Shown one piece after another: positions 26,053-34,749 of a stretch of 64,000 nucleotides of DNA. The translations under genes and the position numbers were made by a program. The DNA is from Flavivirga sp. 57AJ16 (lineage in GTDB: Bacteria; Bacteroidota; Bacteroidia; Flavobacteriales; Flavobacteriaceae): contig NZ_JAQZAT010000006.1 in assembly GCF_028736925.1 (NCBI RefSeq), positions 1 to 64,000 on the forward strand. The letters are read 5' to 3'. Every line of letters starts with the position of its first letter. The stretch's first letter is position 1. The notes under the pieces were generated by a model. That model did no database searches and was not told the origin of the DNA. It saw only the letters and a list, made by a program, of their open reading frames with translations.

Positions 26053-27327
26053 TTAGTTTAAATCAAATCCTATATCCTTACGATAGTTCATCTTATCAAA
26101 GTGTAACTTTTCTATATTTTGATAAGATTTCTTTATGGCCTCTTGATAAGTATTGCCATATGATGTTATAGCCATTACACGTCCCCCAGAAGTCACTATT
26201 TTATCTCCATTTAATGCAGCTCCTGCATGAAAAGGTATAGAACCTTGAATATTTTCTATGCCTGTAATTATTTTTCCTTTTTCATAGGCTTCAGGATATC
26301 CGCCAGATACTAACATAATAGTTGTTGCTGCTCGTTCATCTATCTCAATATTAATTGTATCTAGTGACCCATGGGACATCGCCTGGAGTATGTCTACAAA
26401 GTCATTTTTTAGCCTTGGTAATACGACTTCGGTTTCAGGGTCGCCCATACGTACATTGTATTCTATCACTTTAGGATCCTCCCCAACTTTAATAAGCCCA
26501 ATGAACACAAAGCCTACATAAGGTAAATGGTCCTTTTTAAAACCACTAATAGTAGGTTTTACAATACGTTCTTCAATTTTATTGAGGAATTCATCGGTTG
26601 CAAAAGGCACAGGGGACACAGCTCCCATACCGCCTGTGTTTAATCCCGTATCGCCTTCACCTATTCGCTTATAATCCTTTGCTGTTGGTAAAATTTTATA
26701 GTTCGTCCCATCGGTTAGTACAAAACAGCTTAATTCTATGCCGTCTAAAAATTCTTCTATAACTACTTTAGTGCTTGCCTGTCCAAATTTAGCATCCACC
26801 AACATACTTTTTAATTCGGCTTTAGCTTCCTCTAGATCATTCAGAATAACAACTCCTTTTCCGGCCGCTAATCCATCTGCTTTTAAAACATAGGGTGCGC
26901 TTAAAGTTTCTAAAAAGGCATAGCCCTTTTCTACGGTTTCTTTTGTAAAACTCTCGTAAGCAGCTGTTGGAATATGGTGTCTATACATAAATTCCTTGGC
27001 GAACTCTTTGCTTCCTTCTAATGCTGCTGCTACTTTTTGAGGACCTATAACAGACACATGCTTAATGGCCTCATCATTTAAAAAATAGTCGTGTACGCCA
27101 TTGACCAATGGATCTTCAGGGCCAACCACTACCATATCGATACTTTCCTTTAAAACGAGTTCTTTAATCGCATCAAAATCATTCACTCCAATATTGACAT
27201 TCGTTGCTATTTGAGCTGTTCCAGAATTTCCCGGGGCTACGAAAAGTTGTTCGCATTTAGCACTTTGGGCAATTTTCCAAGCAAATGTGTGTTCTCTTCC
27301 TCCAGAACCAAGAATTAAGATATTCAT
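26053..27327 (-). CDS. purD: Phosphoribosylamine-glycine ligase
   Basis: PurD makes glycinamide ribonucleotide in the second step of purine synthesis, using ATP. The 424-residue protein has the N-terminal signature MNILILGSGGREHTFAWKIA, the ATP-grasp domain with KADGLAAGKGVV, and the conserved GDTGLNTGGMGAVSPVPF and NVRMGDPETEVVLPRL segments. It stands alone. The upstream gap contains an exact palindrome and a decayed repeat but no convincing promoter. Confidence 0.96.
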   Translation of the reverse strand: MNILILGSGGREHTFAWKIAQSAKCEQLFVAPGNSGTAQIATNVNIGVNDFDAIKELVLKESIDMVVVGPEDPLVNGVHDYFLNDEAIKHVSVIGPQKVAAALEGSKEFAKEFMYRHHIPTAAYESFTKETVEKGYAFLETLSAPYVLKADGLAAGKGVVILNDLEEAKAELKSMLVDAKFGQASTKVVIEEFLDGIELSCFVLTDGTNYKILPTAKDYKRIGEGDTGLNTGGMGAVSPVPFATDEFLNKIEERIVKPTISGFKKDHLPYVGFVFIGLIKVGEDPKVIEYNVRMGDPETEVVLPRLKNDFVDILQAMSHGSLDTINIEIDERAATTIMLVSGGYPEAYEKGKIITGIENIQGSIPFHAGAALNGDKIVTSGGRVMAITSYGNTYQEAIKKSYQNIEKLHFDKMNYRKDIGFDLN

Positions 27328-27684
27328 TGTGTTTAGTTTTTAGATTCCCATTAAATGAGAATGACCATTTTTGTTGAGGATTTCCAAAAGCATTATTTAG
27401 AGGAAAATAGGGCTACGACAATCTGTTTAAATTAAACAGATTCTCACACTTCGACTTCGCTCAGTGCAAGCAACCGCACTTTGGTGCTCCTCAGAATGAC
27501 ATCTTATAATCTTTATTAGAAACCTTTGTTATTGAACTCATTTTATCGAATGCAAAAATAATTGCTTTTAATCTTAAAAAAGAATTATTCCAAAAAGAAT
27601 TTTTCTTAGAAGTGGTTTAAACTAAATACAATCTTAGATATAAGATACATTAATAAATCCTGATATACTTTAATGTAACTATTT
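27328..27684. other. Gene-free gap with palindrome and shared repeat
   Basis: The 357-bp gap holds a perfect 11-base inverted repeat with a one-base centre, AATCTGTTTAA (27420-27430) / TTAAACAGATT (27432-27442). It is followed directly by CTCACACTTCGACTTCGCTC, a dispersed motif. AAACAGATTCTCACACTTCG (from 27434) is the exact reverse complement of 21602-21621. No gene or tRNA is seen. Confidence 0.65.
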
Positions 27685-27996
27685 CTAGTTTTTTTTTAAA
27701 GACTTTATAAATTTTTCAGGGTCTTGTCGATTATCCCAAAATGCAGTTATTATAATTTTGGGTCGCATTATTTTGTAAAGTATACTGTAATGACCTAGCG
27801 AAATAGCTTTTGTGTTTTTAAAATCGACTTCCTTTCCTATCTCTGGATGATCTTTAAGTAAGTTAATTCGATCACGAATTGATATATTAAGCTTTTTTGA
27901 ATAGTTAGCACTTTTATTTCTTTTATTCCAATATTCAAAAATATAATCTCTTTGCTTTTTTGCCGTTTGAGTCCAAAAAACTTTTAACTCAGCCAT
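27685..27996 (-). CDS. RelE/ParE-type toxin
   Basis: The 103-residue protein has the ParE/RelE fold pattern: FWTQTAKKQRDYIFEYW at the start, a central helix with INLLKDHPEIGKEV, then YSILYKIMRPKIIITAFWDNRQDPEKF. Such toxins inhibit gyrase or cut mRNA; ParE-like action is only a guess. The upstream partner gene overlaps by 13 bases, the classical toxin-antitoxin order. It may keep this segment in the chromosome. Confidence 0.85.
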   Translation of the reverse strand: MAELKVFWTQTAKKQRDYIFEYWNKRNKSANYSKKLNISIRDRINLLKDHPEIGKEVDFKNTKAISLGHYSILYKIMRPKIIITAFWDNRQDPEKFIKSLKKN

Positions 27997-28217
27997 TCAG
28001 AATCCAATTTTTTTAAATCAGTTTCTGAAATTAGATTCCCTTTTTCAATGTCCATATCACTCATCATTAGCATTTCAATTTGCTGAGAATTCAAAGTTAA
28101 TTTTTCATCAAACTGAGTAGAATCTAAAATGCTATTAATAGCCGTAAGCAATTGCTCATTTCTAGTCACCAAAATTCTATCAATTAATTTGTTTTTTATA
28201 TTATCTAAGGTAGACAT
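27984..28217 (-). CDS. Antitoxin of the ParE-type pair
   Basis: With the start at 28217 (MSTLDNIKNKLIDRI) this is a 77-residue protein; an in-frame ATG at 28262 would add 15 residues. A helical N-terminus is followed by an acidic middle and the tail LKKLDSEWLS, which would wrap the toxin. No known antitoxin DNA-binding motif is obvious, so the call relies on its 13-base overlap with the toxin gene, its size and its charge. A MITE-like element lies 110 bases upstream. Confidence 0.7.
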   Translation of the reverse strand: MSTLDNIKNKLIDRILVTRNEQLLTAINSILDSTQFDEKLTLNSQQIEMLMMSDMDIEKGNLISETDLKKLDSEWLS

Positions 28218-28329
28218 GCTTGTTTTTTTAATAAAAATCGTGAAACTTTCCTTATTTTCCAAATATTCTAAAAAAAGAAAATATTCACAGGGTGCTTATT
28301 TTTAAGAGATATCGCAATAAAATATTGTA

Positions 28330-28490
28330 ATACCATTTACACCTTGAATTTACCCAATAAAATACGTCTTTTTGTGCTTTATTTCGTTATAAAAATTAAC
28401 CAGAACGATAGCTATGCTTGATTTTTACGCCTCATCTATCACAAAAATTATTCATTTTATTTTTGGGTAAATTCAAAGTATAACTGGTAT
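28330..28490. repeat. MITE-like element, 161 bp, ATACCA/TGGTAT ends
   Basis: Left end ATACCATTTACACCTTGAAT... (28330-28356) and right end (28464-28490) are inverted copies, 24 of 27 bases matching. No gene is inside. It occupies most of the 350-bp gap between the antitoxin gene and the capK-like gene. Length and terminal ATACCA...TGGTAT agree with the element at 7794-7955. Confidence 0.75.
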
Positions 28491-28567
28491 AAATGATATG
28501 AAAAAGTAAAAGCATCAATTATAAAATATTTCTTTACTTTACAGAAACATATTTTACCCTATATCTG

Positions 28568-29887
28568 TTGAATTTATTTAATCTTTCATTAAAACTCAAA
28601 GGCTTTCCCATAAATAAAGCCAAACACACTTTGGAAGCCATTCAAAAGAAAAGCGCTACTGAATTTAATGCCTATATTGAAACTAAAAAGCAAGATATTG
28701 TTGGGTATCATTTAAAGTATAATCCGTTTTATAAATCGTTTACAAAAAATACAAATCCATTAGATTGGAACACGGTTCCAGTGATGTCTAAAAAAGATTT
28801 ACAGCAACCCTTGGAAACTCTTTTATCTGATGGGTTTTCAACAAAAAACATCTATATAGATAAGACTTCTGGAGCCTCTGGACAGCCTTTTATTTTCTCT
28901 AAAGATAAATTTGCACATGCATTGACCTGGAGTATTATCATGGATCGGTTTTCTTGGTTCGATCTTAACTTTAACACCACAAAACAAGCTCGATTTTATG
29001 GTATTCCCTTGGATAAAAAAGGGTATTATACCGAAAAGCTAAAAGACTTTATTAGTAATAGATATCGTTTTAATGTCTTTGATTTAAGTGATACGGCTCT
29101 TGAAAACTGGTTAGTCGATTTTAAAAAAAAGCCTTTTGTCTATATGAATGGCTATACAAGCCCTATTGTTCAATTCGCAAAATACCTTGATCGTAAAAAT
29201 ATCATCCTTAAAGCTATTTGCCCTACCTTAAAAGCCTGTGTGGTGACCTCTGAAATGCTTTTTGAAGACGACAAGCAACTTATGGAAACACAATTTGGAA
29301 TACCAGTAATCAATGAATATGGTGCCTCGGAATTAGATCTGATTGCTTTTGAGAATATGAATGGTGAATGGGTTGTTAATAGTGAAACCCTTTTTGTTGA
29401 AGTTTTAGACGAAAACAACAACGCCTTACCTTATGGTAGTGAAGGTCGTTTGGTGATTACATCCTTATACAATAAAGCACAACCCTTTATAAGGTATGAT
29501 ATTGGTGATATGGGTATGCTTTCAAAAAAAAGCACCTTGAAAAAACCTATCTTAGAAAAACTAGTAGGTAGAACAAACGATATGGCTGTATTGCCTAGTG
29601 GAAAAAAAGCGGCCGGATTAACATTCTATTATATTACGAAAAGTATTATCGAAGATGGTGGCCATGTTAAGGCGTTTATTATCGAACAGTTAAAACCGGA
29701 TACTTTTAAAGTTTACTATGTTAGCGACATAGATATTTCCCAAAACAAAATGGCTATGATAAAAAATGAAATGGAAAATTATCTTGAGCATGGGCTTACC
29801 ATCCTATTTGAAAGACAAACAGCATTAAAGCGTTCGAAAAGTGGTAAATTGAAACAGTTTTCATCATTAATACACCCAAATAAATGA
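28568..29887 (+). CDS. CapK / phenylacetate-CoA ligase-like adenylate-forming protein
   Basis: The 439-residue protein has the adenylate-forming P-loop variant DKTSGASGQPF, the motif INEYGASE, a substrate and hinge region (RYDIGDMGML) and a C-terminal domain. Proteins of this PaaK/CapK group are often found in capsule and LPS loci, where they are thought to activate acyl groups for transfer to sugars. The start is TTG at 28568: no in-frame ATG occurs before the conserved region, and MNLFNLSLKLKGFP looks like a genuine N-terminus. The next gene overlaps by four bases (ATGA). Confidence 0.8.
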   Translation: MNLFNLSLKLKGFPINKAKHTLEAIQKKSATEFNAYIETKKQDIVGYHLKYNPFYKSFTKNTNPLDWNTVPVMSKKDLQQPLETLLSDGFSTKNIYIDKTSGASGQPFIFSKDKFAHALTWSIIMDRFSWFDLNFNTTKQARFYGIPLDKKGYYTEKLKDFISNRYRFNVFDLSDTALENWLVDFKKKPFVYMNGYTSPIVQFAKYLDRKNIILKAICPTLKACVVTSEMLFEDDKQLMETQFGIPVINEYGASELDLIAFENMNGEWVVNSETLFVEVLDENNNALPYGSEGRLVITSLYNKAQPFIRYDIGDMGMLSKKSTLKKPILEKLVGRTNDMAVLPSGKKAAGLTFYYITKSIIEDGGHVKAFIIEQLKPDTFKVYYVSDIDISQNKMAMIKNEMENYLEHGLTILFERQTALKRSKSGKLKQFSSLIHPNK

Positions 29888-30981
29888 ATATAACGATAGT
29901 TGCCGGAGCCCGCCCTAATTTTATGAAAATTGCTCCTATTATTGAAGCTATTCAGAATAAAAACAAAGAGGGGGTCAATATTAATTACAGACTTGTACAT
30001 ACAGGGCAACATTATGACAAAAACTTAAGTGACACCTTTTTTGAAGAATTAAACATTCCTTTTCCAGATAAGAATCTTGAAGTTAAAAGCGGCACACAAG
30101 CAGAGCAAACGGCTGCCATTATGATTGGTTTTGAAAAAGAACTAGAGCAAAATCCGTGTGATTTGGTCATGGTTGTTGGTGATGTTACCTCCACTATGGC
30201 CTGTACTATTGTTGCTAAAAAAGCTCATATAAAAGTAGCTCATGTTGAAGCAGGCATTCGTTCTGGTGACATGAAAATGCCCGAAGAAATTAACAGAATT
30301 GTTACGGATAGCTTAACTGATTATTTTTTCACAACTTCCATGTATGCCAATGAGAATTTGATGAAACTCGGTGTGCCAAAATCGAATGTCTTTTTTGTTG
30401 GAAATGTCATGATCGATACCCTTCGAAAAAATGAAACCCGCTTAAAAAAGCCTGCGCTTTGGAAGGATTTGAATTTATCGGATAAAAAATATCTGGTTAT
30501 GACGCTTCACCGACCCAGTAATGTAGATGAAGAAGTTCTTCTAAAAAAATTAGTCACTCAAATTGTAACATTAGCTAAGAATTACCCAATTATTTTCCCT
30601 GTACATCCCAGAACTAAAAAACTTTTAAGCGGTTTAAATTTGAATTTTAAAAACCTCCATTATGTAAACCCATTAGGCTACTTGGAGTTTAATTATTTAG
30701 TAAAACATGCTTTGGCCGTATTAACCGATTCTGGTGGTGTTACCGAAGAAACGACTGTTATGAATGTGCCTTGTATCACGCTTAGAGACTCTACAGAACG
30801 TCCTGAGACTTGCGATATTGGCACCAATATCTTAGTTGGAACGGATGCTGAAAAAATTGAAAATGCTTTTAAAGTATTGATTTCTGGATCCTGGAAGCAA
30901 GGAACTGTTCCAGAATTATGGGACGGAGCTGCTGCAAAAAGAATTGTTGATCATTTATTGGATATTTACAAGTTATCATGA
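29884..30981 (+). CDS. wecB: UDP-N-acetylglucosamine 2-epimerase (non-hydrolysing)
   Basis: The enzyme interconverts UDP-GlcNAc and UDP-ManNAc for surface glycans. The 365-residue protein starts VAGARPNFMKIAPII, and has HTGQHYDKNLSDTFFEEL, HVEAGIRSGDMKMPEEINR and the C-terminal LTDSGGVTEE, all typical of WecB. It lies between the CapK-like and GT4 genes with four-base ATGA overlaps on both sides, forming a tight three-gene unit. A second, divergent member of the family (49338-50396) belongs to the large minus-strand locus. Confidence 0.92.
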   Translation: MNITIVAGARPNFMKIAPIIEAIQNKNKEGVNINYRLVHTGQHYDKNLSDTFFEELNIPFPDKNLEVKSGTQAEQTAAIMIGFEKELEQNPCDLVMVVGDVTSTMACTIVAKKAHIKVAHVEAGIRSGDMKMPEEINRIVTDSLTDYFFTTSMYANENLMKLGVPKSNVFFVGNVMIDTLRKNETRLKKPALWKDLNLSDKKYLVMTLHRPSNVDEEVLLKKLVTQIVTLAKNYPIIFPVHPRTKKLLSGLNLNFKNLHYVNPLGYLEFNYLVKHALAVLTDSGGVTEETTVMNVPCITLRDSTERPETCDIGTNILVGTDAEKIENAFKVLISGSWKQGTVPELWDGAAAKRIVDHLLDIYKLS

Positions 30982-32159
30982 CCGATATCCTCATTATAAC
31001 CAATTATTTTCCACCAGAAACTGGCGCAGCTTCAAACCGGATTTTTCATTTAGCAGAAGGCTTAGAAAAACGTGGTTTTAAGGTCTCTGTTTTAACACCT
31101 TTACCTAACTATCCAACGGGCAGTGTTTTTGATGCTTATAAAGGCCAATTTAAGGACACTTCAACAAAAAATAATATCACGATTCACCGTTTATGGATTT
31201 ATGCCAGTAATTCTAAAAATAAACTGCTACGCTTAATAGCTATGCTTTCTTATAGCTTTAGCTTATGCTGGTTTTTTCTGTGGAATACTATCCCTAAAAC
31301 AGTTATCATACAATCCCCACCATTACTGGTTGCATTTACATCTGTTTTGTTTCTACGTTCTAAAAAACGAAAACTTATTTTAAACGTTAGTGATCTGTGG
31401 CCCATTGCTGGATTGGAATTAGGGGCCTTTAAAAAGAACTTTAGTTATAAAATGCTGGAAAAAATTGAATCTTTTAATTATAAACATGCCGATTTAATTT
31501 TAGGGCAAAGCCATGAAATTTTAGATCATGTAACATCTTTGTTTCCTAAAAAAGATACTTTTTTGTACCGTAATTATCCGGATTTTGTTACACCTAAAAT
31601 TTCTAAAAGAATCGTTTCTAAAGGAAAACTAAAAATGGTGTATGCTGGTTTGCTAGGTATCGCACAAGGTGTCTACAAATTGTGCCAGGAGTTAGATTAT
31701 ACGCATATTCAATTTCATATTTATGGTGGCGGTGCAGAACAAGATAAGATTCGAACACTTATATCTAATAATCCAGAATTAGATATTATATATCACGGTG
31801 AAGTTTCAAGAGACACCTTACATAAAGAACTTGTGAAATATGACCTGACCATTATTCCGCTGTTAAATAGAATTTATGGGTCTGTACCTTCAAAAATATT
31901 TGAATATGCGAGACTGGGCTTGCCTATGCTTTATTTTGGTGGCGGTGAGGGGGAATTAATAATTAAAGAATATGATCTTGGTTGGGTAGCTGAATCTGGA
32001 GATTACAATCATTTAAATGGTGTTATTTCTGAAATAAATCCATCAGATATTTGTATAAAAAGAAGAGAGGCTATTAATAAAACTGCTTTAAAGAATTTCA
32101 ACTTCCATACTCAATTAGATCTCTTATGTAAAAAATTTAATGATGTTGGTTTGATGTAA
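30978..32159 (+). CDS. Glycosyltransferase family 4
   Basis: The 393-residue GT-B enzyme has the N-terminal acceptor domain (TNYFPPETGAASNRIFHLAE), a C-terminal donor domain with MVYAGLLGIAQG and the EX7E-like region GSVPSKIFEYARLGLPMLYFGGGEGE. It resembles WbuB-type transferases that add a sugar such as FucNAc or ManNAc to a lipid-linked glycan. The partner WecB would supply UDP-ManNAc. Several hydrophobic stretches (LLRLIAMLSYSFSLCWFFLW) suggest membrane contact. It ends the plus-strand unit, facing the WbaP-like gene. Confidence 0.88.
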   Translation: MTDILIITNYFPPETGAASNRIFHLAEGLEKRGFKVSVLTPLPNYPTGSVFDAYKGQFKDTSTKNNITIHRLWIYASNSKNKLLRLIAMLSYSFSLCWFFLWNTIPKTVIIQSPPLLVAFTSVLFLRSKKRKLILNVSDLWPIAGLELGAFKKNFSYKMLEKIESFNYKHADLILGQSHEILDHVTSLFPKKDTFLYRNYPDFVTPKISKRIVSKGKLKMVYAGLLGIAQGVYKLCQELDYTHIQFHIYGGGAEQDKIRTLISNNPELDIIYHGEVSRDTLHKELVKYDLTIIPLLNRIYGSVPSKIFEYARLGLPMLYFGGGEGELIIKEYDLGWVAESGDYNHLNGVISEINPSDICIKRREAINKTALKNFNFHTQLDLLCKKFNDVGLM

Positions 32160-32209
32160 TCAAGATTGTGTAATATCACTGTATCAAAACATAGCTTACT
32201 ATCTTTCAC

Positions 32210-32299
32210 AAACACCCTCCTTAATCCTCCCTCAAGGGAGGAATCCTAACATTGTAGAAGCTATTCCTATAAATCGTCCCCTTGAGCTGAGGGGTGTTT
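32210..32299. repeat. Inverted-repeat element between convergent glycan genes
   Basis: AAACACCC (32210-32217) and GGGTGTTT (32292-32299) mark the ends. Inside are a hairpin CCTCCC TCAA GGGAGG (32226-32241) and GTCCCCTTGAGCTGAGGGG. It belongs to the same class as 8990-9090 and 21644-21799 and sits between converging genes, where it may stop transcription. Confidence 0.65.
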
Positions 32300-32333
32300 T
32301 TAAATCCAATTCACTTAAATAAACAGTTCAAAT

Positions 32334-33743
32334 TTAATAGGCAGTCTCTTGCCCCTTTAACATATTTAGTACTGTTTGAAAAATTATTTTAATATCTAAA
32401 AGTAATGACCAATTTTCTATATAGAAATTATCATATTTAATACGATTTATAATATCTTCATCTGACTTTACTTCCCCTCTACACCCTTTAATTTGAGCTA
32501 AACCCGTTATTCCAGGTTTAACACGGTGTCTGAAAATAAAATTATATTTATCTATCTTTTTCGAATAATCATCTGTATATGTTAACATATGGGGGCGAGG
32601 CCCTACAACACTCATATCTCCTTTTAAAACATTTACAAATTGGGGTAATTCATCCAAATTTGTTCTTCGTAAAAACTTTCCAATCTTTGTTAAACGGGCA
32701 TCATTTTGTTTTACATAAGTGCCTTTATCCTCCTTTGTGGTTGTTAACGATCTAAACTTATAACAATTAAATTCTGTATAATTAATCCCATGTCTTTTAT
32801 GCTTATAAAACAAAGGCCCTTTTGATTCGATTTTAATCAAAATAAATAAAATTATTGATAGCCAAGAATAGATAAAAATAATAATGAACAAAGAAAGTAC
32901 AATATCAAAACTACGTTTTAAGAACTTATTAAGTTCGCTATTCAGAGCGACTTCTTGAATTGATAAAACAGGAAGGTAATTGTAATAATCTGTGTCTAAT
33001 CGCTTGCTAAAAAGCTTGAGTGTATTGGGAATAAACTTAATATTACATTGGTTTATATTAGCATATTTTACATAGGTATTAACTTCTTTTTCAGTTAACT
33101 CATCAATAGCACAATAAATTTCATCAATATGATGATTTTCCTCTAAAAATTTAAAACTTTCTTTAATTGTACCTGTTATATTATTATCTCTTGAATCATT
33201 AAAAATAGCCTTTACATTATACCCCAGCTCTTTCTTCTTTTTAAATATATTTTCAAGTTCATTGGCACTCTCTCCACTACCAACTATGATGATATTTCTT
33301 AGGTTTCCTTTTAAATATATGCGAACCTTTCTTAAAACATAAAAACTTAATATTTTAATAATTCCAATAGCTATAAATGAACAAAGTAAATATTTAAAAA
33401 CGACAACAACTCCAATATTGATACTTCTAAATATACCAGCAAAAGCAAACGTAATGATTGCATATACTAAAAATTGTTTTACCAAAAGAAAAATTATGCT
33501 TAACAAGGAAGTATACCGATATACTTTATAAAACTCTAATAAGAATGTCGTTAAAAGCCAAAAAGCAATAGAATAAACAATGTAAAGTAAGTGCTTGTCA
33601 TTTAGTAGTTTTATTGAAAAAAAAAGCAACTTTTCATTATTAAAATTCAATAAGTAATATGCAAAGAGATTTATTATAAAAATATCATATACTATTAAAA
33701 GCGGTCTTAACAGCCACGAATACCTACCTCGTTTAAATCCCAT
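32334..33743 (-). CDS. Polyprenyl glycosylphosphotransferase (WbaP/WcaJ-like initiating enzyme)
   Basis: The enzyme moves a sugar 1-phosphate to undecaprenyl phosphate to start a glycan unit. The 469-residue protein has an N-terminal block of four or five membrane helices (about 15-140), a Rossmann-like middle (IIIVGSGESANELENIF) and a C-terminal sugar transferase domain (about 270-469). The latter has KRSFDIVLSL, LRRTNLDELPQFVNVLKGDMSVVGPRP and GLAQIKGCRGE. It is the last gene of the minus-strand locus. A second initiating enzyme of a different family lies at 37411-38559. Confidence 0.9.
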   Translation of the reverse strand: MGFKRGRYSWLLRPLLIVYDIFIINLFAYYLLNFNNEKLLFFSIKLLNDKHLLYIVYSIAFWLLTTFLLEFYKVYRYTSLLSIIFLLVKQFLVYAIITFAFAGIFRSINIGVVVVFKYLLCSFIAIGIIKILSFYVLRKVRIYLKGNLRNIIIVGSGESANELENIFKKKKELGYNVKAIFNDSRDNNITGTIKESFKFLEENHHIDEIYCAIDELTEKEVNTYVKYANINQCNIKFIPNTLKLFSKRLDTDYYNYLPVLSIQEVALNSELNKFLKRSFDIVLSLFIIIFIYSWLSIILFILIKIESKGPLFYKHKRHGINYTEFNCYKFRSLTTTKEDKGTYVKQNDARLTKIGKFLRRTNLDELPQFVNVLKGDMSVVGPRPHMLTYTDDYSKKIDKYNFIFRHRVKPGITGLAQIKGCRGEVKSDEDIINRIKYDNFYIENWSLLLDIKIIFQTVLNMLKGQETAY

Positions 33744-33750
33744 TTACTAA

Positions 33751-34737
33751 TTACTTATTAATATATCCTGAGAAATCTTTGTGTTCACTTTTATAGAGTT
33801 CTTCTTCGGTTAAACTTTTAAAAAAATCAAACGTTATTTTCATACCTTCAGATCTACCTACTTTCGGTTCCCAATCTAATAATTTTTTAGCTAAAGTTAT
33901 GTCTGGTTGCCTCTGCATCGGGTCATTAACCGGTAAATCTTTATAAATCACTTTTTGAGTAGTTCCTGTTAATTTTATAATCTCTTCTGCAAAGTCTTTA
34001 ATAGTAATTTCATTGGGGTTACCAATATTAACTGGCAAACTATAATCACTTAGCAATAATCTATATATTCCCTCTATCTGGTCGTCTACATAACAAAATG
34101 ATCGGGTTTGAGAACCATCACCAAATATAGTTAAATCTTCTCCACGTAGTGCTTGCCCCATAAATGCAGGAATAACTCTTCCATCATTCAACCTCATTCT
34201 AGGACCATAGGTGTTAAATATACGAACAATACGTGTCTCCAATCCGTGAAATCTATGATATGCCATGGTTATAGATTCTTGAAAACGTTTTGCTTCATCA
34301 TAAACACCTCTTGGACCAATGGTATTTACATTACCATAATAATCTTCGGTTTGGGGATGTACTAATGGATCTCCATAGACTTCAGATGTTGACGCTATGA
34401 GTATTCTTGCTTTCTTTGCTTTTGCTAAACCTAAGAGGTTATGGGTCCCTAAAGAACCTACTTTTAAGGTCTGAATGGGTATTTTTAAATAGTCAATAGG
34501 GCTTGCTGGTGAAGCAAAATGAAGTATATAATCTAAATTTCCTTCTATATCTACAAATTCAGTAACATCATGCTCTATAAACTCAAAATTCGGATTCCCT
34601 TCTAAATGGGAAAGGTTTTTTTTGTCTCCAGTAATGAAATTGTCCATTCCAGTAACATAATAACCTTCTTTAATAAAGCGATCACATAAGTGTGACCCTA
34701 AAAAACCTGCTGCTCCTGTTATTAATACTCTTTTCAA
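33751..34737 (-). CDS. UDP-glucuronate decarboxylase (UDP-xylose synthase)
   Basis: The enzyme converts UDP-glucuronate to UDP-xylose. The 328-residue extended SDR protein has the NAD motif GAAGFLG (8-14), the STSEVYGDP segment and the catalytic pair in YDEAKR (Tyr146, Lys150), which distinguishes this group from other SDR epimerases. The substrate should come from the UDP-glucose dehydrogenase at 36001-37398. The two genes are separated only by the AAA/DUF4143 ATPase gene, which looks inserted. Seven bases separate it from the WbaP-like gene. Confidence 0.92.
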   Translation of the reverse strand: MKRVLITGAAGFLGSHLCDRFIKEGYYVTGMDNFITGDKKNLSHLEGNPNFEFIEHDVTEFVDIEGNLDYILHFASPASPIDYLKIPIQTLKVGSLGTHNLLGLAKAKKARILIASTSEVYGDPLVHPQTEDYYGNVNTIGPRGVYDEAKRFQESITMAYHRFHGLETRIVRIFNTYGPRMRLNDGRVIPAFMGQALRGEDLTIFGDGSQTRSFCYVDDQIEGIYRLLLSDYSLPVNIGNPNEITIKDFAEEIIKLTGTTQKVIYKDLPVNDPMQRQPDITLAKKLLDWEPKVGRSEGMKITFDFFKSLTEEELYKSEHKDFSGYINK

Positions 34738-34749
34738 CTTTACTCGTTT

